NCBI GenBank assembly: GCA_019925095.2
Contig: CM034412.1
Coordinates: 14,980,001 to 15,044,000, forward strand
Direction of reading: 5' to 3'
DNA from: Dendrolimus kikuchii
Taxonomy: Eukaryota; Arthropoda; Insecta; Lepidoptera; Lasiocampidae
DNA length: 64,000 nt
Positions 1 to 9,839 of the stretch are shown one piece after another. The translations under genes were made by a program, and so were the position numbers. Below the pieces are notes generated by a model. The model did no database searches, was not told the DNA's origin, and saw only the letters and a list, made by a program, of their open reading frames with translations. How positions within the stretch are numbered: the first letter of the stretch is position 1; every line of letters begins with the position of its first letter.

Positions 1-4
1 GTTT

Positions 5-37
5 TCATTCATTCATTTATTTATTCATTCATTTTTA
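5..37. repeat. ATTC/ATTT microsatellite
   Basis: Short run of ATTC and ATTT units at the window edge. Such runs often form the tail of a LINE, but the body would lie outside the window. Confidence 0.6.
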
Positions 38-65
38 ATGGAACACTTACAAGCCAATAAGTCTC

Positions 66-389
66 ATCATCATCATCCGAGCGTTAAATCCCGGTTGCGT
101 TCGGAGCGATCACTTCGACGCCCAGGGTCCGCTTTCCTACTCTTTCTTCTCCACTTCGCGCGATCTTCGGCATCCCTTGTATTGAGACCATTGGTACGCA
201 TGTCATCCCTCACAACGTCAAGCCAGCATTTCTTGGGCCTACCCCTTCGACCGGGACCTGGCGGAGGCGGCATGGCTAGACATTTGTTCCCCACGTAACT
301 AGCCGGTTTCCGTAAAACGTGGCCATACCAGCGTAAGCGACTCTCCTGCAGTTTGTCTGCTATGTCACGGACGTGAAGGCTGCCGCGGA
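66..389 (-). mobile_element. LINE-A 3' end (C-terminal RT tail)
   Basis: The minus strand encodes the C-terminal tail of a non-LTR retrotransposon polyprotein: RLRWYGHVLRK, then a proline/glycine run, GRRGRPKKCW and AEDRAKWRRKSRKADP, ending in a stop and a short (GAT)n tail. GHVLRK and GRPKK blocks are typical of the region after the RT domain in RTE/CR1-like LINEs. The copy is cut on its 5' side by the BEL LTR at 390, so the frame runs on into LTR sequence and gives a fused ORF of no likely function. A second copy lies at 54504-55011. The exact clade is not certain. Confidence 0.75.
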
Positions 390-708
390 TGGTGGCAGTT
401 GCACCTCGGGTTGTAAATGAAAATTCGACGTAATAATGGACTGTATGATTATTATTTATAAATACATTATACATTTAAAAAGTATAACAAAGAGAGTACA
501 ATATAGCTGAGTGGCTGAATTGATAATTTTTCTTGAAGTGGTAGTATCAGCAGTATGTTCATTTTCAGTTTTTTCGGCCTCCTATACCCGCATTCCGTCC
601 GACGCCTAGTTGCTAATCGCGCTAGCTATGGGCGTCGGCGGTATGCGGGGCGCGGAGTGTAGATGTGCTCCGGCGGGCGGGTCAGGGGGGTGCTCTCTGT
701 CCGCAACA
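390..708 (-). repeat. BEL 3' LTR
   Basis: 319-bp direct repeat of 6202-6519. The main differences are a small cluster near 552-575 and a 1-bp indel near 672. The polyprotein C-terminus (stop at 606) runs about 100 bp into this LTR, so the last 30 or so residues are LTR-encoded. Confidence 0.93.
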
Positions 709-3700
709 TCCTCCCCCCGGCGCAGATCCTCGAAGCCATCTCTTCTCGTCAGGACGATGAGCCTCCTTACTGGTCTCCTGAAGATGCCTCCCCGCGTTCG
801 CACGTCCGCGCTCCGTATTATGTTGTCCGGTCCGCGATAAGTGCGCTCGATTTGACCCCGGGGCCATACGTTACGTGGCAACAGACCGTCCGCAATGATA
901 ACGACGTCTCCAACACGTATGCTTTCCTCACGTCGTCTTACGTCGTCCCTCGGTGCCAATGTAGGTAAGTACTCGCGTAGCCAACGAGTCCAGAACATGT
1001 CCGCTAAAGCTTGAGTGGCGATCCATGTCTTCCTGTCTGCTAACTCGTTCGTTCCCGTGATTGGCAAGCCCGTCGCCGACCCGATTAGAAAGTGGTTCGG
1101 GGTGAGCGCTTCGTCGTCTTCAGGGCTCACCGACACGTGAGTTAGCGGGCGCGAGTTTACGGTATGTTCTATTTCCGTGATGACAGTCGTAAGTGTTTCT
1201 TCTCTGGGAGCTTGTTCCGCCAATGTTGCGTGGAGTGCCGTCTTCACCGACCGAATTAACCGTTCCCAAGCTCCCCCCTGGTTCGGTGCGCCGGGATCGA
1301 TGAAACGCCACGCTAAGTGTCTCCCTTTTACGTGATCTGGCATCTCTTCCTTCCATCTCGCGTACGCCGTTAGTAACTCTGTGTCCGCTCCATGGAAATT
1401 CGTTGCATTATCAGACCATATCACTTGAGGCCAGCCGCGTCGTGCTCCCATCCTTCTTAGGGCCATGATAGCAGAGTCTGTGCTAAGGCTTGCTATAAGT
1501 TCCATATGAATGGCACGAGTCACCATACATGTAAACAGCATTCCCCATCGTTTTTCTTTGCGACGTCCTATGGTCACCCATATGGGGCCAAAACAGTCAA
1601 TTCCGCAATTGGTAAAAGGCCGTGCGTAGGCAGCTAGACGGTCCTTTGGCAGGTTTCCTTTCACCGGTACTGTCGGCGCAGTCTTCTTCAAACGACAGAC
1701 CGTACATTGCCGCAGGATGTTTCGCACCGTAGGTCGCACTCGTAGCACCCAGTATTTTTGCCGGACGTTGTTTACGACATGTTCTCTCCCTATGTGATGA
1801 TGCTGTTCATGTTCACCTCTTATAATCAGCCGAGTGAGGTGATGTGACCCGTCTAAGATCGGTGGGTTGCCGGTAAGCTCGCGCAGGGTGGCCGCATTGA
1901 TCCTGCCGTTTAGCTTTATTACCCCGTCCCCCCCGTATTCGGGGTCGAGCTTATAAAGCCGGCTGTCACGTGACACGCGTTCTCCTTTCTTCAAACGCTC
2001 GTAATCCTTCGGGAAGCTTTCCTGTTGCGCTTGACGAATGAGTAAACGTTCAGCTCTCTCTATGTGTCGCGTTTCCATAGTGCGAGTCCTTCGTCTGCAC
2101 TTGTCGATAAAGGCGAGCGCGTAGGCGGTCGCTCGTAGCAATTTTCCGTATGACGAAAATCTTGTGACGTCAACGAGTGGCTTTTCATCGGTCGTGTAAG
2201 TTACCACGACCTCGTCATCTTCGGTTTCCGTCGGTTCTTCTTTCGGCCAATTCGTCGGGGGTCCATGGAGAAATTCCGGGCCTTTAAACCAGCGGTCGTC
2301 CGTTTTCATACTCGAGACGTTAATCCTGGTTGCGTCGTCGGCGACGTTGTAACTTGTCGGCACCCATCGCCATTGCTCAGACTCGGTTATTTCGCCGATT
2401 TCGCTCAGTCTGTGTGCAACGTATGGGGTATATCGTACCGAGTCGTTTCTTATCCAGTGAAGAACGGTCTTCGAGTCGCTCCAAAAGATGACGTCATAAC
2501 GCTTGAAACTATGTTCCTTTTTTATTTCCGCCGCTAACCTGGCTCCTATTAGCGCGGCTTGTAGCTCCATCCGCGGGATGCTTTGCGCCTTCATCGGGGC
2601 CACTTTCGCTTTTCCCGCGATTAAAGTGACGCCGACGTTCCCGTTGCGCTGCTCAAAGCGCCAGTAAGCCGCTGCTGCGTAGGCCTGTTCGCTGGCGTCC
2701 GTAAAGACGTGTAATTGTACGTTCACGACGTCTTTATTCCATCCATGGCACCTTCTTTTCATCTTGCGCTCGTTCCTGCGCATACGGCGTGACGCCGCGT
2801 CGTAACTCGGCGGCGTAACGACTCCGTCTTGTTGCCATGGCAGTCTGCATTCAATGAGACTGTTCATTTTCGTAGCAACCTGGGCAAACTCGTTCTGTGC
2901 CCATATTACATTCGCTGTAGTTTCCGTCACGGTAATCTTTCCTTCCCGGAATCTGTACGGGATTCCGCGTACGGCGCCTAGTAAGTCTTGCCCAACCAGT
3001 AAGGCATCATTCATGCACCCCCCGTTTGAGCGAGCGGTGGCGTCTAATACCAGTCTCACTTTGTCAGGCTTATTCGGGTTCGTAACGGCGAAGTGAGGCA
3101 TGTACCACATGCGTTGGTTTCCTTCGTGGCTTCGTTCGCAAGGCTCGGCGTATCCTTTTGCTAGTAGCCTGTTGACCTGGGCTGTGTATGCTTGTTTAAA
3201 CTGCGGCGATTTGTACACTGTGCACTCGATCCCGCACAGACGACGCACCGCTATGTCATAGCTCGGTGGCATGGTGACGTCATCGTTTCGCCAGGGCAGT
3301 CTAACTCCGAAGCGGCCGTTGATTTTCTTCACGGTTTCTGAAAATATCTTCAGCGCCCGTTGTTCTTCCGCTACAGGTTTCACCTTGTTCGATATACCGA
3401 GTGCGTCGATATCGAAATGAGACTTCACTATTTCGAATAATTCGTCCTTTTCCCGCGGCTCTTTATCTTGCCACGTTCGGACGTGTAATACTCTGCCGTT
3501 TCCCGTCTTCACTGCTTTCCCGGGAGTGATGCCGTGTACGGCCCACCCCATGAGTGTCAGGGAAGCGGCTGGTTGGCTCTTCTTTCCTGCCAACAGTTTT
3601 CTAGTCACGATCAGATGCCAGTTGTCAGCTCCAATCAATACGCGTGGTTTAGCGTTCATAAAACACACATCGTCTGTATGAAGCGTCTTCAAATGGTGTA

Positions 3701-5696
3701 ACTGTCGTATGACTTCAGACTTAACGGAGTGAGTTCCCAGTGCGAGTTTCTTCACGGTGCGCGCCTTGATAGGATGGTAGTGCGGTTGCGCTCTTCCGCG
3801 CACCGCGACGCTCACCATCCTACTTTCCGCTTCCCGCTGGCTCGACGTGATGCCGTGAATGTTCAATGGCCTCCTCGGGCCATCTGCCCCTAGCATCCCG
3901 GCTATCTCCTCGTCGACGAGCGTGATCGTGGACCCTTCATCCAGCAGCGCGTACGTGCTCACTTCCTTTCCGTTAAGCCCCTTGACGGTAATCGGACACA
4001 CCTTCAATAACACTCTTCTCTCGGTGTTAGAATTGTGTGCCGATGCCGTCATGACCGACTCCTCTCTGTCGGCCGGTTGACTGACCGACTCCGCTCGGTC
4101 GATCGGTCCACTGACGGCTCCAGTTTCCCTTCGTTGGTGTAGAAGTGCGTGATGCGGCTCGCGGCATTCATTAACACCGCACTTCCTCGCCTTACAACGG
4201 AACCGTCTGTGTTTACTTAGTAGGCACAAAAAACATATTCTCGTTTCCTTGGCCCACTCCCATCTGGCTGGCAACGACATCGAAGCCAGCTTGCCGCACT
4301 GCGTTGTCTGGTGCTCAGCTCCGCAACAGTAGCACACGATCTTGGCTTCCGTTGTAGCATACACACGGCGACGCTCGTTCATCCTCGGCGGCTTCACTTT
4401 ATTTTCTTTAGTGACGTTTACACTCGTCGTAGGCAGTGATGACGTCATGAAAGAATACTTCATTGCTCTGTCTGCTTCGCCCGTTAGAAATTTCGATAGT
4501 GTCATAATCTCCGGCTCGTCTCGGCTCGAGAATTCATCTGCAAAGTCGCACCATTTCGTTCGTAGATGCGGGCTGAGCTTCTCGACGACTTGTCGTGTCA
4601 ACATAGGGTTAAGTAAATATCCCTTGTTGTCGACACACGAGATGACCGTCACTATATTCTGCAGTTTGGTGGCTAGGCTGTTGAGTTCGCTGGCAGACGA
4701 ACCCGATCGTGGCAACTTCTTGATGTCTTCCAATGCGCGACTGATTATGATCTCTGGACGTCCATAGCAGCGCTCCAGCGTCTTCATAATGATCGCAGGG
4801 TCCACGGCGGTATACAGCAGGGCTGTCACGCACTCCCTTGCTTCGCCTTTAAGGCAAGTGCGTAGACGGCCTAAGTTCTCCGCAGGTGAAAATCCGTGTA
4901 AGCTCGTCGACTCGCGCATTGCAGCTTTAAACGGTAGCCACTCTCCCGGGGCCCCGCTAAAGGTAGGCAGCTCCTGGCACTGTCGCGGCGTCGGCCTGTT
5001 GCGTGTCATGCGCTCCAGTACGTCTGCTAGACGGTCGATTCCACGATCCCTGGATCTGGTCGGCGTCGGCGATCTTGCGTTGCGCGGCGTTCTGAACGTC
5101 ACACGAGCGGTCTGGTCGTTCGTTTCTGCAGACCGGTCCCGCGCCATTGGATACTCTTCCCTTGCTCTTCCCGCAGCGTCTAACGGTGGTCGCGGTCCGG
5201 CTCCTCTCGTTCCGGGCTCGGTCCTGTCGCCTGCGCTCGGCGACTCCCCCCGTATGCGGGTATTCTTCAACCACTCTGTTATATTTCTCTCTGTTTCCAC
5301 CCCATCGTCTTCACACACGCTGTTCCCGTCTGTCTGCTCCTTGAGGGCGGCTATGTTCGCAGCGACCCTCTTCTTGATCAGCGACACTTGTAACCGGAGC
5401 TCCTCCCGACGGATTGCGGCGATTTGTTCTTCTGCTTCCAGTTCCACTTGCCTCACCAAAGTGGCGGCGCTGAGCTGCGAACGGTGTGATCGGACGGACG
5501 GTGATCGCGATTGGCGTTCAGTACGAATCGCGGTGTGTACTTGCGCGGTCGTCGTCTGTTGCATTCCGGGCGACGCGGGTCGCGATACGTTCGGCGCGGA
5601 CGCGGACGCGGATATATGTACGGACGGCGACGCGGGGGGTTCTTGATACGCTCTCTGCACTCTGTCTTCGGCGGTCTTGCTCCTGGTGTTCGGCAT
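606..5696 (-). CDS. BEL/Pao gag-pol polyprotein lacking RT core
   Basis: 1696-residue open frame. Order: basic and Ser/Pro-rich N-terminus; coiled-coil-like segment around 80-120; DUF1759 gag region about 240-410 (LPTFSGAPGEW); two zinc-knuckle-like clusters (C455/C458/H462/C467 and C488/C491/H496/C501); aspartic protease (DUF1758) with DEGS at 586-589; the start of the RT fingers (VRLVLDATAR, about 880). RNase H carries D1000, E1044, D1074 and D1120/1121. Integrase has an H2C2 zinc finger (H1296/H1300, C1331/C1334) and a DDE core (D1367, D1429, E1478), followed by a DUF5641-like tail. The odd part is 920-990: the palm with the Y-x-D-D box is absent, and a second LPW...PPSYD block (951-966) repeats the one at 800-814. 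The frame is otherwise unbroken. Start chosen as the first ATG after the leader. Confidence 0.93.
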   Translation of the reverse strand: MPNTRSKTAEDRVQRAYQEPPASPSVHISASASAPNVSRPASPGMQQTTTAQVHTAIRTERQSRSPSVRSHRSQLSAATLVRQVELEAEEQIAAIRREELRLQVSLIKKRVAANIAALKEQTDGNSVCEDDGVETERNITEWLKNTRIRGESPSAGDRTEPGTRGAGPRPPLDAAGRAREEYPMARDRSAETNDQTARVTFRTPRNARSPTPTRSRDRGIDRLADVLERMTRNRPTPRQCQELPTFSGAPGEWLPFKAAMRESTSLHGFSPAENLGRLRTCLKGEARECVTALLYTAVDPAIIMKTLERCYGRPEIIISRALEDIKKLPRSGSSASELNSLATKLQNIVTVISCVDNKGYLLNPMLTRQVVEKLSPHLRTKWCDFADEFSSRDEPEIMTLSKFLTGEADRAMKYSFMTSSLPTTSVNVTKENKVKPPRMNERRRVYATTEAKIVCYCCGAEHQTTQCGKLASMSLPARWEWAKETRICFLCLLSKHRRFRCKARKCGVNECREPHHALLHQRRETGAVSGPIDRAESVSQPADREESVMTASAHNSNTERRVLLKVCPITVKGLNGKEVSTYALLDEGSTITLVDEEIAGMLGADGPRRPLNIHGITSSQREAESRMVSVAVRGRAQPHYHPIKARTVKKLALGTHSVKSEVIRQLHHLKTLHTDDVCFMNAKPRVLIGADNWHLIVTRKLLAGKKSQPAASLTLMGWAVHGITPGKAVKTGNGRVLHVRTWQDKEPREKDELFEIVKSHFDIDALGISNKVKPVAEEQRALKIFSETVKKINGRFGVRLPWRNDDVTMPPSYDIAVRRLCGIECTVYKSPQFKQAYTAQVNRLLAKGYAEPCERSHEGNQRMWYMPHFAVTNPNKPDKVRLVLDATARSNGGCMNDALLVGQDLLGAVRGIPYRFREGKITVTETTANVIWAQNEFAQVATKMNSLIECRLPWQQDGVVTPPSYDAASRRMRRNERKMKRRCHGWNKDVVNVQLHVFTDASEQAYAAAAYWRFEQRNGNVGVTLIAGKAKVAPMKAQSIPRMELQAALIGARLAAEIKKEHSFKRYDVIFWSDSKTVLHWIRNDSVRYTPYVAHRLSEIGEITESEQWRWVPTSYNVADDATRINVSSMKTDDRWFKGPEFLHGPPTNWPKEEPTETEDDEVVVTYTTDEKPLVDVTRFSSYGKLLRATAYALAFIDKCRRRTRTMETRHIERAERLLIRQAQQESFPKDYERLKKGERVSRDSRLYKLDPEYGGDGVIKLNGRINAATLRELTGNPPILDGSHHLTRLIIRGEHEQHHHIGREHVVNNVRQKYWVLRVRPTVRNILRQCTVCRLKKTAPTVPVKGNLPKDRLAAYARPFTNCGIDCFGPIWVTIGRRKEKRWGMLFTCMVTRAIHMELIASLSTDSAIMALRRMGARRGWPQVIWSDNATNFHGADTELLTAYARWKEEMPDHVKGRHLAWRFIDPGAPNQGGAWERLIRSVKTALHATLAEQAPREETLTTVITEIEHTVNSRPLTHVSVSPEDDEALTPNHFLIGSATGLPITGTNELADRKTWIATQALADMFWTRWLREYLPTLAPRDDVRRREESIRVGDVVIIADGLLPRNVWPRGQIERTYRGPDNIIRSADVRTRGGIFRRPVRRLIVLTRRDGFEDLRRGEDVADREHPPDPPAGAHLHSAPRIPPTPIASAISN
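709..718 (-). other. BEL polypurine tract
   Basis: On the minus strand, GGGGGGAGGA immediately precedes the 3' LTR. This is the expected position and composition of the plus-strand primer of an LTR retroelement. Confidence 0.7.
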
Positions 5697-5965
5697 CTTC
5701 GGTCCTTGCCTTAGCCTAACACGTATGACCGACTACCCTGACCAGTGTGTATATATGTGTGTGTATAACCGACGATCCTAATTTACTACACTAAACACTA
5801 AACACTGAGACCTTTGACCGACCTAACTGGAAACAGCGCACCGTCTACGACTTTGTGAACTGGCCGTTTGGCACCGTTAGGTGGACAGTCACTCGGTCAC
5901 GGTACGAAGTAACGTTATTCTTTCTTCCGGTCTTGATCCTGCAGACGCGTAGCCTCGGCGTCCGG

Positions 5966-6031
5966 GGCAGGAACTCTTGGTCTCCTGGTACGTAGTCCGG
6001 CAGGAACTCTTGGTCTCCTAGTACGTAGTCC
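5966..6031 (-). repeat. 33-bp tandem duplication in BEL leader
   Basis: A 33-bp unit beginning ggcaggaactcttggtctcc occurs twice in tandem with one difference, in the untranslated leader between the 5' LTR and gag. It may reflect RT slippage. Confidence 0.85.
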
Positions 6032-6174
6032 GGGCTGCCCACGATGATCTTCTATAATAATCTTCTTTCTTCTTTAGGGTGCCGCTACGAGACCGTATAG
6101 AGTTGGTCTTTCTTCTTTCTTGAGGTTTCGATGGAGCAAAAGACACTGCTCGTTTCTTCTTTGCGATTCTTCTA

Positions 6175-6192
6175 TCCGGCGGCGAAGTACCA
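6175..6192 (-). promoter_or_regulatory. Candidate BEL primer-binding site
   Basis: On the minus strand, TGGTACTTCGCCGCCGG starts 9 nt downstream of the 5' LTR. A TGG start at this position is what a tRNA 3' CCA primer would pair with. The cognate tRNA was not identified, and the spacer is longer than the usual few bases. Confidence 0.4.
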
Positions 6193-6201
6193 AAAAACTA
6201 T

Positions 6202-6519
6202 TGGTGGCAGTTGCACCTCGGGTTGTAAATGAAAATTCGACGTAATAATGGACTGTATGATTATTATTTATAAATACATTATACATTTAAAAAGTATAAC
6301 AAAGAGAGTACAATATAGCTGAGTGGCTGAATTGATAATTTTTCTTGAAGTGGTAGTATCAGCATTATAATCATTTTCAGTTATTTCGGCCTCCTATACC
6401 CGCATTCCGTCCGACGCCTAGTTGCTAATCGCGCTAGCTATGGGCGTCGGCGGTATGCGGGGCGCGGAGTGTAGATGTGCTCCGCGGGCGGGTCAGGGGG
6501 GTGCTCTCTGTCCGCAACA
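6202..6519 (-). repeat. BEL 5' LTR
   Basis: 318-bp partner of 390-708 with the same terminal TG and CA. It should carry the element's promoter; no clear TATA box was assigned. Confidence 0.93.
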
Positions 6520-6549
6520 TATATTTTGTTAAATATAAACTTTAATTTT

Positions 6550-6640
6550 TTGGCAAGATTTTTAATCTTATTTTGTCATGACTTTGAATAAAAAAAATAT
6601 TACTCTTTTAGATTCACAATTAGAACCGGTAGGTGTCACT
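6550..6640. mobile_element. Helitron-like fragment
   Basis: The motif ttagattcacaattagaacc followed by ggtaggtg resembles segments at 7855-7885 and 12820-12850 that belong to a CTAG-terminated element. It is too short to orient firmly, and it is cut at about 6640 by a GC-rich LINE end. Confidence 0.35.
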
Positions 6641-6835
6641 GAGACCGGAGAGGCCTGCCCCAGTGCTGGGGTGGGCCCACGCCAGCCGGGGTCGCGGAAG
6701 AAAAGCTCACGCATATCCCGTGACCCCGGCTCATGGCGTCAGGTGGCACCAAGGGGTTTTAGTGGGTATTCCGGCTCCTCTAGCCGGCGAGTCCCACACT
6801 CCCCCGCCGAAGTCTTCCCGGCGGGAAAGTAATTT
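6641..6835 (+). mobile_element. LINE-F 3'-UTR fragment (GC-rich)
   Basis: GC-rich segment with the block ggggttttagtgggtat and a following gagtcccacactccccc. Both are shared with the longer copy at 56655-57269 and, inverted, with 49555-49935. It resembles the 3' untranslated end of a LINE. No poly-A tail is obvious. Confidence 0.55.
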
Positions 6836-6914
6836 AAGTATGTTTATTTATGATATCCCTAATAATCTGCACCACCTACATCGCCAGATTAGGTTAAACT
6901 ATTCCTTAAGTTAG

Positions 6915-7049
6915 GTTGCCTGGAAGAGATCGCTTTAAGCGATAAGGCCGCCTATTGTTTCTACCATGACAATATTGTAATTGTGTATTTTTAAAATTGA
7001 ATATTTGGTGAGCAATAAAGTGTCATCTATCTATCTATATATATATATA
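6915..7049 (+). mobile_element. LINE-H 3' end
   Basis: Contains tggaagagatcgc, gataaggccgcc, then an AT-rich run, gcaataaagtg and a (TATC)n/(TA)n tail. The same layout recurs at 52295-52420 and 63320-63475. It is typical of a LINE 3' UTR with a polyadenylation signal next to a simple-repeat tail. Confidence 0.7.
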
Positions 7050-7244
7050 AAAAACTCATGACACGATGTATGTCTGGGATAAACTCTGATGTTTCTAACT
7101 TCGTGTAATTTGGTGTAGCTTATAAGATATAATGTGCCGACGATAGAATCCTTTGTAAGAACGGCCCGCTCGGTGTTGTCTGTAAAATTAAATAAATTAG
7201 AAAATTAAATACAAATTAAATTAAAAATAAATATATCATTACAT

Positions 7245-7548
7245 TAATACGTGAAGCAAAAACTTTGTACCCCTTTTTACGAAAATTGCGCGCACGGAGG
7301 AGTATGAAATTTCGCACACTTATAGTTTATATAGAGAAAGAGAGCAGAATGCATTTTTTTCTAATTATACATAAAAATACATTAAATCAATGAAAAAAAC
7401 ATTACACACTCTGCCATGTATTTGGCACACTCGCATATATACTCTTTTGTTTATTATTCAAGTCAAATTAACAGTGTGCCTGGGTGAAATCCATGATTGT
7501 AGAAGTATAGTCTTTGACAACAGAACCTTAATAATGTTCAAGCTTATA
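7245..7548. repeat. Interspersed repeat, inverted partner of 15041-15325
   Basis: About 300 bp from gaagcaaaaactttgtaccc to tttgacaacagaacc. The reverse complement occurs about 7.5 kb to the right. The class is unknown; no terminal inverted repeats or coding capacity are visible. Confidence 0.7.
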
Positions 7549-7649
7549 ATTTAAATGAATTATGGTCAAATTTCGACCACTAGGCGACCACTAGTACATA
7601 TATAAAAAGACGATATGTAATATTTTGTGCACTTACCTATATGTGTTTT

Positions 7650-7920
7650 TAGTAATAAATAATAGCTGAGTGCATAGAGAACAGCTGAACGCACGTACTT
7701 CACTCGGGATTGGCCCGCGACTACCGGCCGTACTATATATACGTGCCATACATTCGATTATCTCAAAGCACTCAACGGCTAGCTTTCAAATCCCCAAAAA
7801 CCTTGGTTTCATTCTCCTTTGTACGATTGAACGTTGTGTCCGTTACAGAATGGTTTAGATTCATAATTGGATCCGGTAGGTGGCGTGGTGATAGGGTTCT
7901 AAATTTAAATTTTTAATTCT
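7650..7920. other. Unassigned sequence with Helitron-like motif
   Basis: No credible gene. Around 7855-7885, ttcataattggatccggtag with ggtggcg resembles the repeat at 12820-12850. Confidence 0.3.
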
Positions 7921-7933
7921 ATTTATATATCAG

Positions 7934-8197
7934 TTCTTGCAGACAGAGAACATCCTCTGACCTGCCCGCCGGAGCATACCTTCTTTCTACGCCCCGCATA
8001 CCACCGACGCTGATAGCTCGCACAGTTAGCAGCTAGGCATACATATGGCACCAATACGCACTATTCTACTCTCTGCCATTCATCACTATATTCTCTGTAA
8101 CACGTCTATGTATAGTTTTAATTTAATTGTAAATAACGCCAATAATAAGTCGTATAGTACACATCGAGTCTTATTTGGAAGAAGCAACTGGCCGCCA
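7934..8197 (+). repeat. Solo BEL-type LTR
   Basis: Opposite in orientation to the 390-6519 element. Starts ttgcagacagagaac and keeps cctgcccgccggagca, the ccccgcataccaccgacgc block and the end gaagcaactggccgcca. About 264 bp, diverged and with no internal region, so a solo LTR left by LTR-LTR recombination. Confidence 0.72.
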
Positions 8198-8640
8198 ATA
8201 TAAGTCATATAGCAAGTAAGAGTCTTAATTGAAATAGAAATTTGTTGCAGATATTTGATATTTTCTTGAAGTATCCTATTTGGCTCTGAGTGCTAGGGGA
8301 CAACGGACAGTATTGTGTTTCTTGCAATTAACAGAAACTTGACTTCTCAAGGAAATTATACGGTGTCGTTTGTCGGTTTTATTTATATTATACAAGCAAG
8401 TATAAAAATGTTCCCAAATTAATCGAATTATTTGTTGACACCGAGCTGTTACGTAATATTTGCATAGTAACGTTAGTAACCAATTATATCCAATTGTAAC
8501 TCTGAACCTTTCAGGGTACCACCCAAATACACACAAAATTTTTAACAAATGGCCTGGAACCCAATTATAGCACCATCTACTGGGATATTTGGACTAACAC
8601 ACACTCACATTTATAATATTAGTTAAAATTCATACTTTAG
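8198..8640. other. No recognisable feature
   Basis: AT-rich sequence without a credible ORF or repeat assignment. Short ORFs here show no domain-like pattern. Confidence 0.5.
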
Positions 8641-8647
8641 CTATATA

Positions 8648-8968
8648 TTTTTTTTTTCTTTTTTTTTTTATTGCAGGAGTTCAGCAGGCAGACGGCCCAC
8701 TGGATGGAAAGCGGTTACCATCGCCTATGGACATTTGCAACACCAAAGGTGCTACTAATGCACTGCTGCTCTCTTAAAGGAGACTGGAACCTGGTCACTA
8801 ATGCCGGAACACAACTCAAGGTTGTTATGGCGGCATACTCTAGACCAGGGGTGGAAGCCATCCAGTCGGGCAAATGCCCTACCACCTGGCTGTGGGTTGT
8901 TTTGTCGCCTCTTACGACAAGCCGCCCGGCCGCAGGAAATTGTATTCTTTCTCCGTTCCTGCACGGAT
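8648..8968 (-). mobile_element. Metulj-like SINE, long form
   Basis: The plus strand reads T-tract, gcaggagttcagcaggcaga ... ccgttcctgcacggat, so the SINE lies on the minus strand with its A-tail at 8648. It contains the Metulj-type core (ggtggtagggc, ttgtgttccgg, ggcgatggtaaccgctttcc) and an extra 5' module of about 80 bp (gtgcaggaacggagaaagaa ... gtaagaggcgac). The ORFs drawn across it are not genes. Confidence 0.85.
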
Positions 8969-9077
8969 ATAATATAGACCTGTACATGACATTGAAATTA
9001 TGGCCTTGAGATAATTTCGTAATAAATTCTGTTAATGAAAATGAAAAAAAATGTATTTATTTCAATCTGGAATCTTG

Positions 9078-9309
9078 TTTTTTTTTATTGTAGGAGTTCA
9101 GCAGACAGGCAGACGGTCCACTTGATGGAAAGTGGCTACTATCGCCTATGGACATTTGCAACACCAGAGGTGCTACAAATGCGCTGTTGCTCTCTTAAGG
9201 GAGACTGGATCCTGGTCACTAATGTCGGAACACAATTCAAGGTTGTTATGGCGACATACTCTAGACTAGGGTTGGTAGTCATCCAATCGGGCAAATGCCC
9301 TACCACCTG
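9078..9309 (-). mobile_element. Metulj-like SINE, short form
   Basis: Same core as 8648-8968, but it stops at ccaggtggtagggc. It lacks the extra 5' module, so it shows the classic SINE 5' boundary. Confidence 0.85.
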
Positions 9310-9636
9310 GCAAAAAATAGTTGCGAAAGCTTAAGAAATTACTATTTAACAAAGTAGTTTATGTGAATGATTACTGAAGAGCTTGGTGGCGATTGCATTA
9401 TAAACCGTTCGGTGTGGTCATGTATAAAGTCTCTCTTCGTATATACCTTTCTCGGACAAACCTTGCTATTTTTTAAATTCATTTATTGCAAGCTCTTAAA
9501 TGTTGTCTGGGATTTTGTTGTATAGTTGTGTTGTGTCGTTACTGCCAAGACTGCCATAATGGCTGCATAACCTTGAAAATACATACATATAATACGATTC
9601 AAATGAGAATAGGATCACTTTTTGCGCCATATTGTG

Positions 9637-9830
9637 ACTTTTTTATTATTATTAACAACACTACGGACTCGAGTTCTGTACCCTTTTTTACAACTTAATT
9701 TCTAGATTTAATTTTTAGAATTTAACACGCTTATTAGTTATTTTGGTTCTTGTGTGTGACATTAATTTATTGGTTTTTGTGTTGAGGTGTATGTGTCTTA
9801 CGAATAACTTATTATATTAATTTATTATAC
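9637..9830 (-). mobile_element. Element J (retro-element 3' end)
   Basis: T-rich start, then ctacggactcgagttctgta and AT-rich sequence shared with 15893-16270 and 42588-42996. In the 42.6 kb copy the same family is flanked by a 14-bp TSD and has its A-rich tail on the left, so the family is retro-transposed and lies on the minus strand. Confidence 0.65.
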
Positions 9831-9839
9831 ATAAAGGCG

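Larger units (their letters stand above)
390..6519 (-). mobile_element. BEL/Pao LTR retrotransposon, near full length
   Basis: Element of 6.13 kb on the minus strand: 5' LTR (6202-6519), leader, single gag-pol ORF (606-5696), polypurine tract and 3' LTR (390-708). The LTRs begin TGTTGCGGAC and end CTGCCACCA, the TG...CA termini expected of LTR elements. The left and right copies are 319 and 318 bp and differ at only a few sites, so insertion or gene conversion was fairly recent. Flanks (ending gcgga on the left, starting tatat on the right) show no TSD, and the LINE-A interrupted on the left does not resume on the right. The ORF lacks the RT active site, so the copy cannot reverse-transcribe itself. 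Confidence 0.92.

Noticed and set aside
73..474. 133-codon ORF joining LTR and LINE-A
   Set aside because: A chance fusion across the BEL/LINE junction. Only the LINE part is meaningful.
4789..5646. 285-codon plus-strand ORF over the BEL gag region
   Set aside because: Antisense shadow of the gag-pol frame in GC-rich sequence.
6202..6519. Search for a 5-bp TSD of the BEL element
   Set aside because: No matching bases at 385-389 and 6520-6524, so no TSD is claimed.
8671..9009. ORFs of 60-190 codons repeated many times (MESGYHRLWTFATPK...)
   Set aside because: They are readings of the Metulj-like SINE on either strand. Similarity follows the nucleotide repeat; frames are broken differently in each copy.
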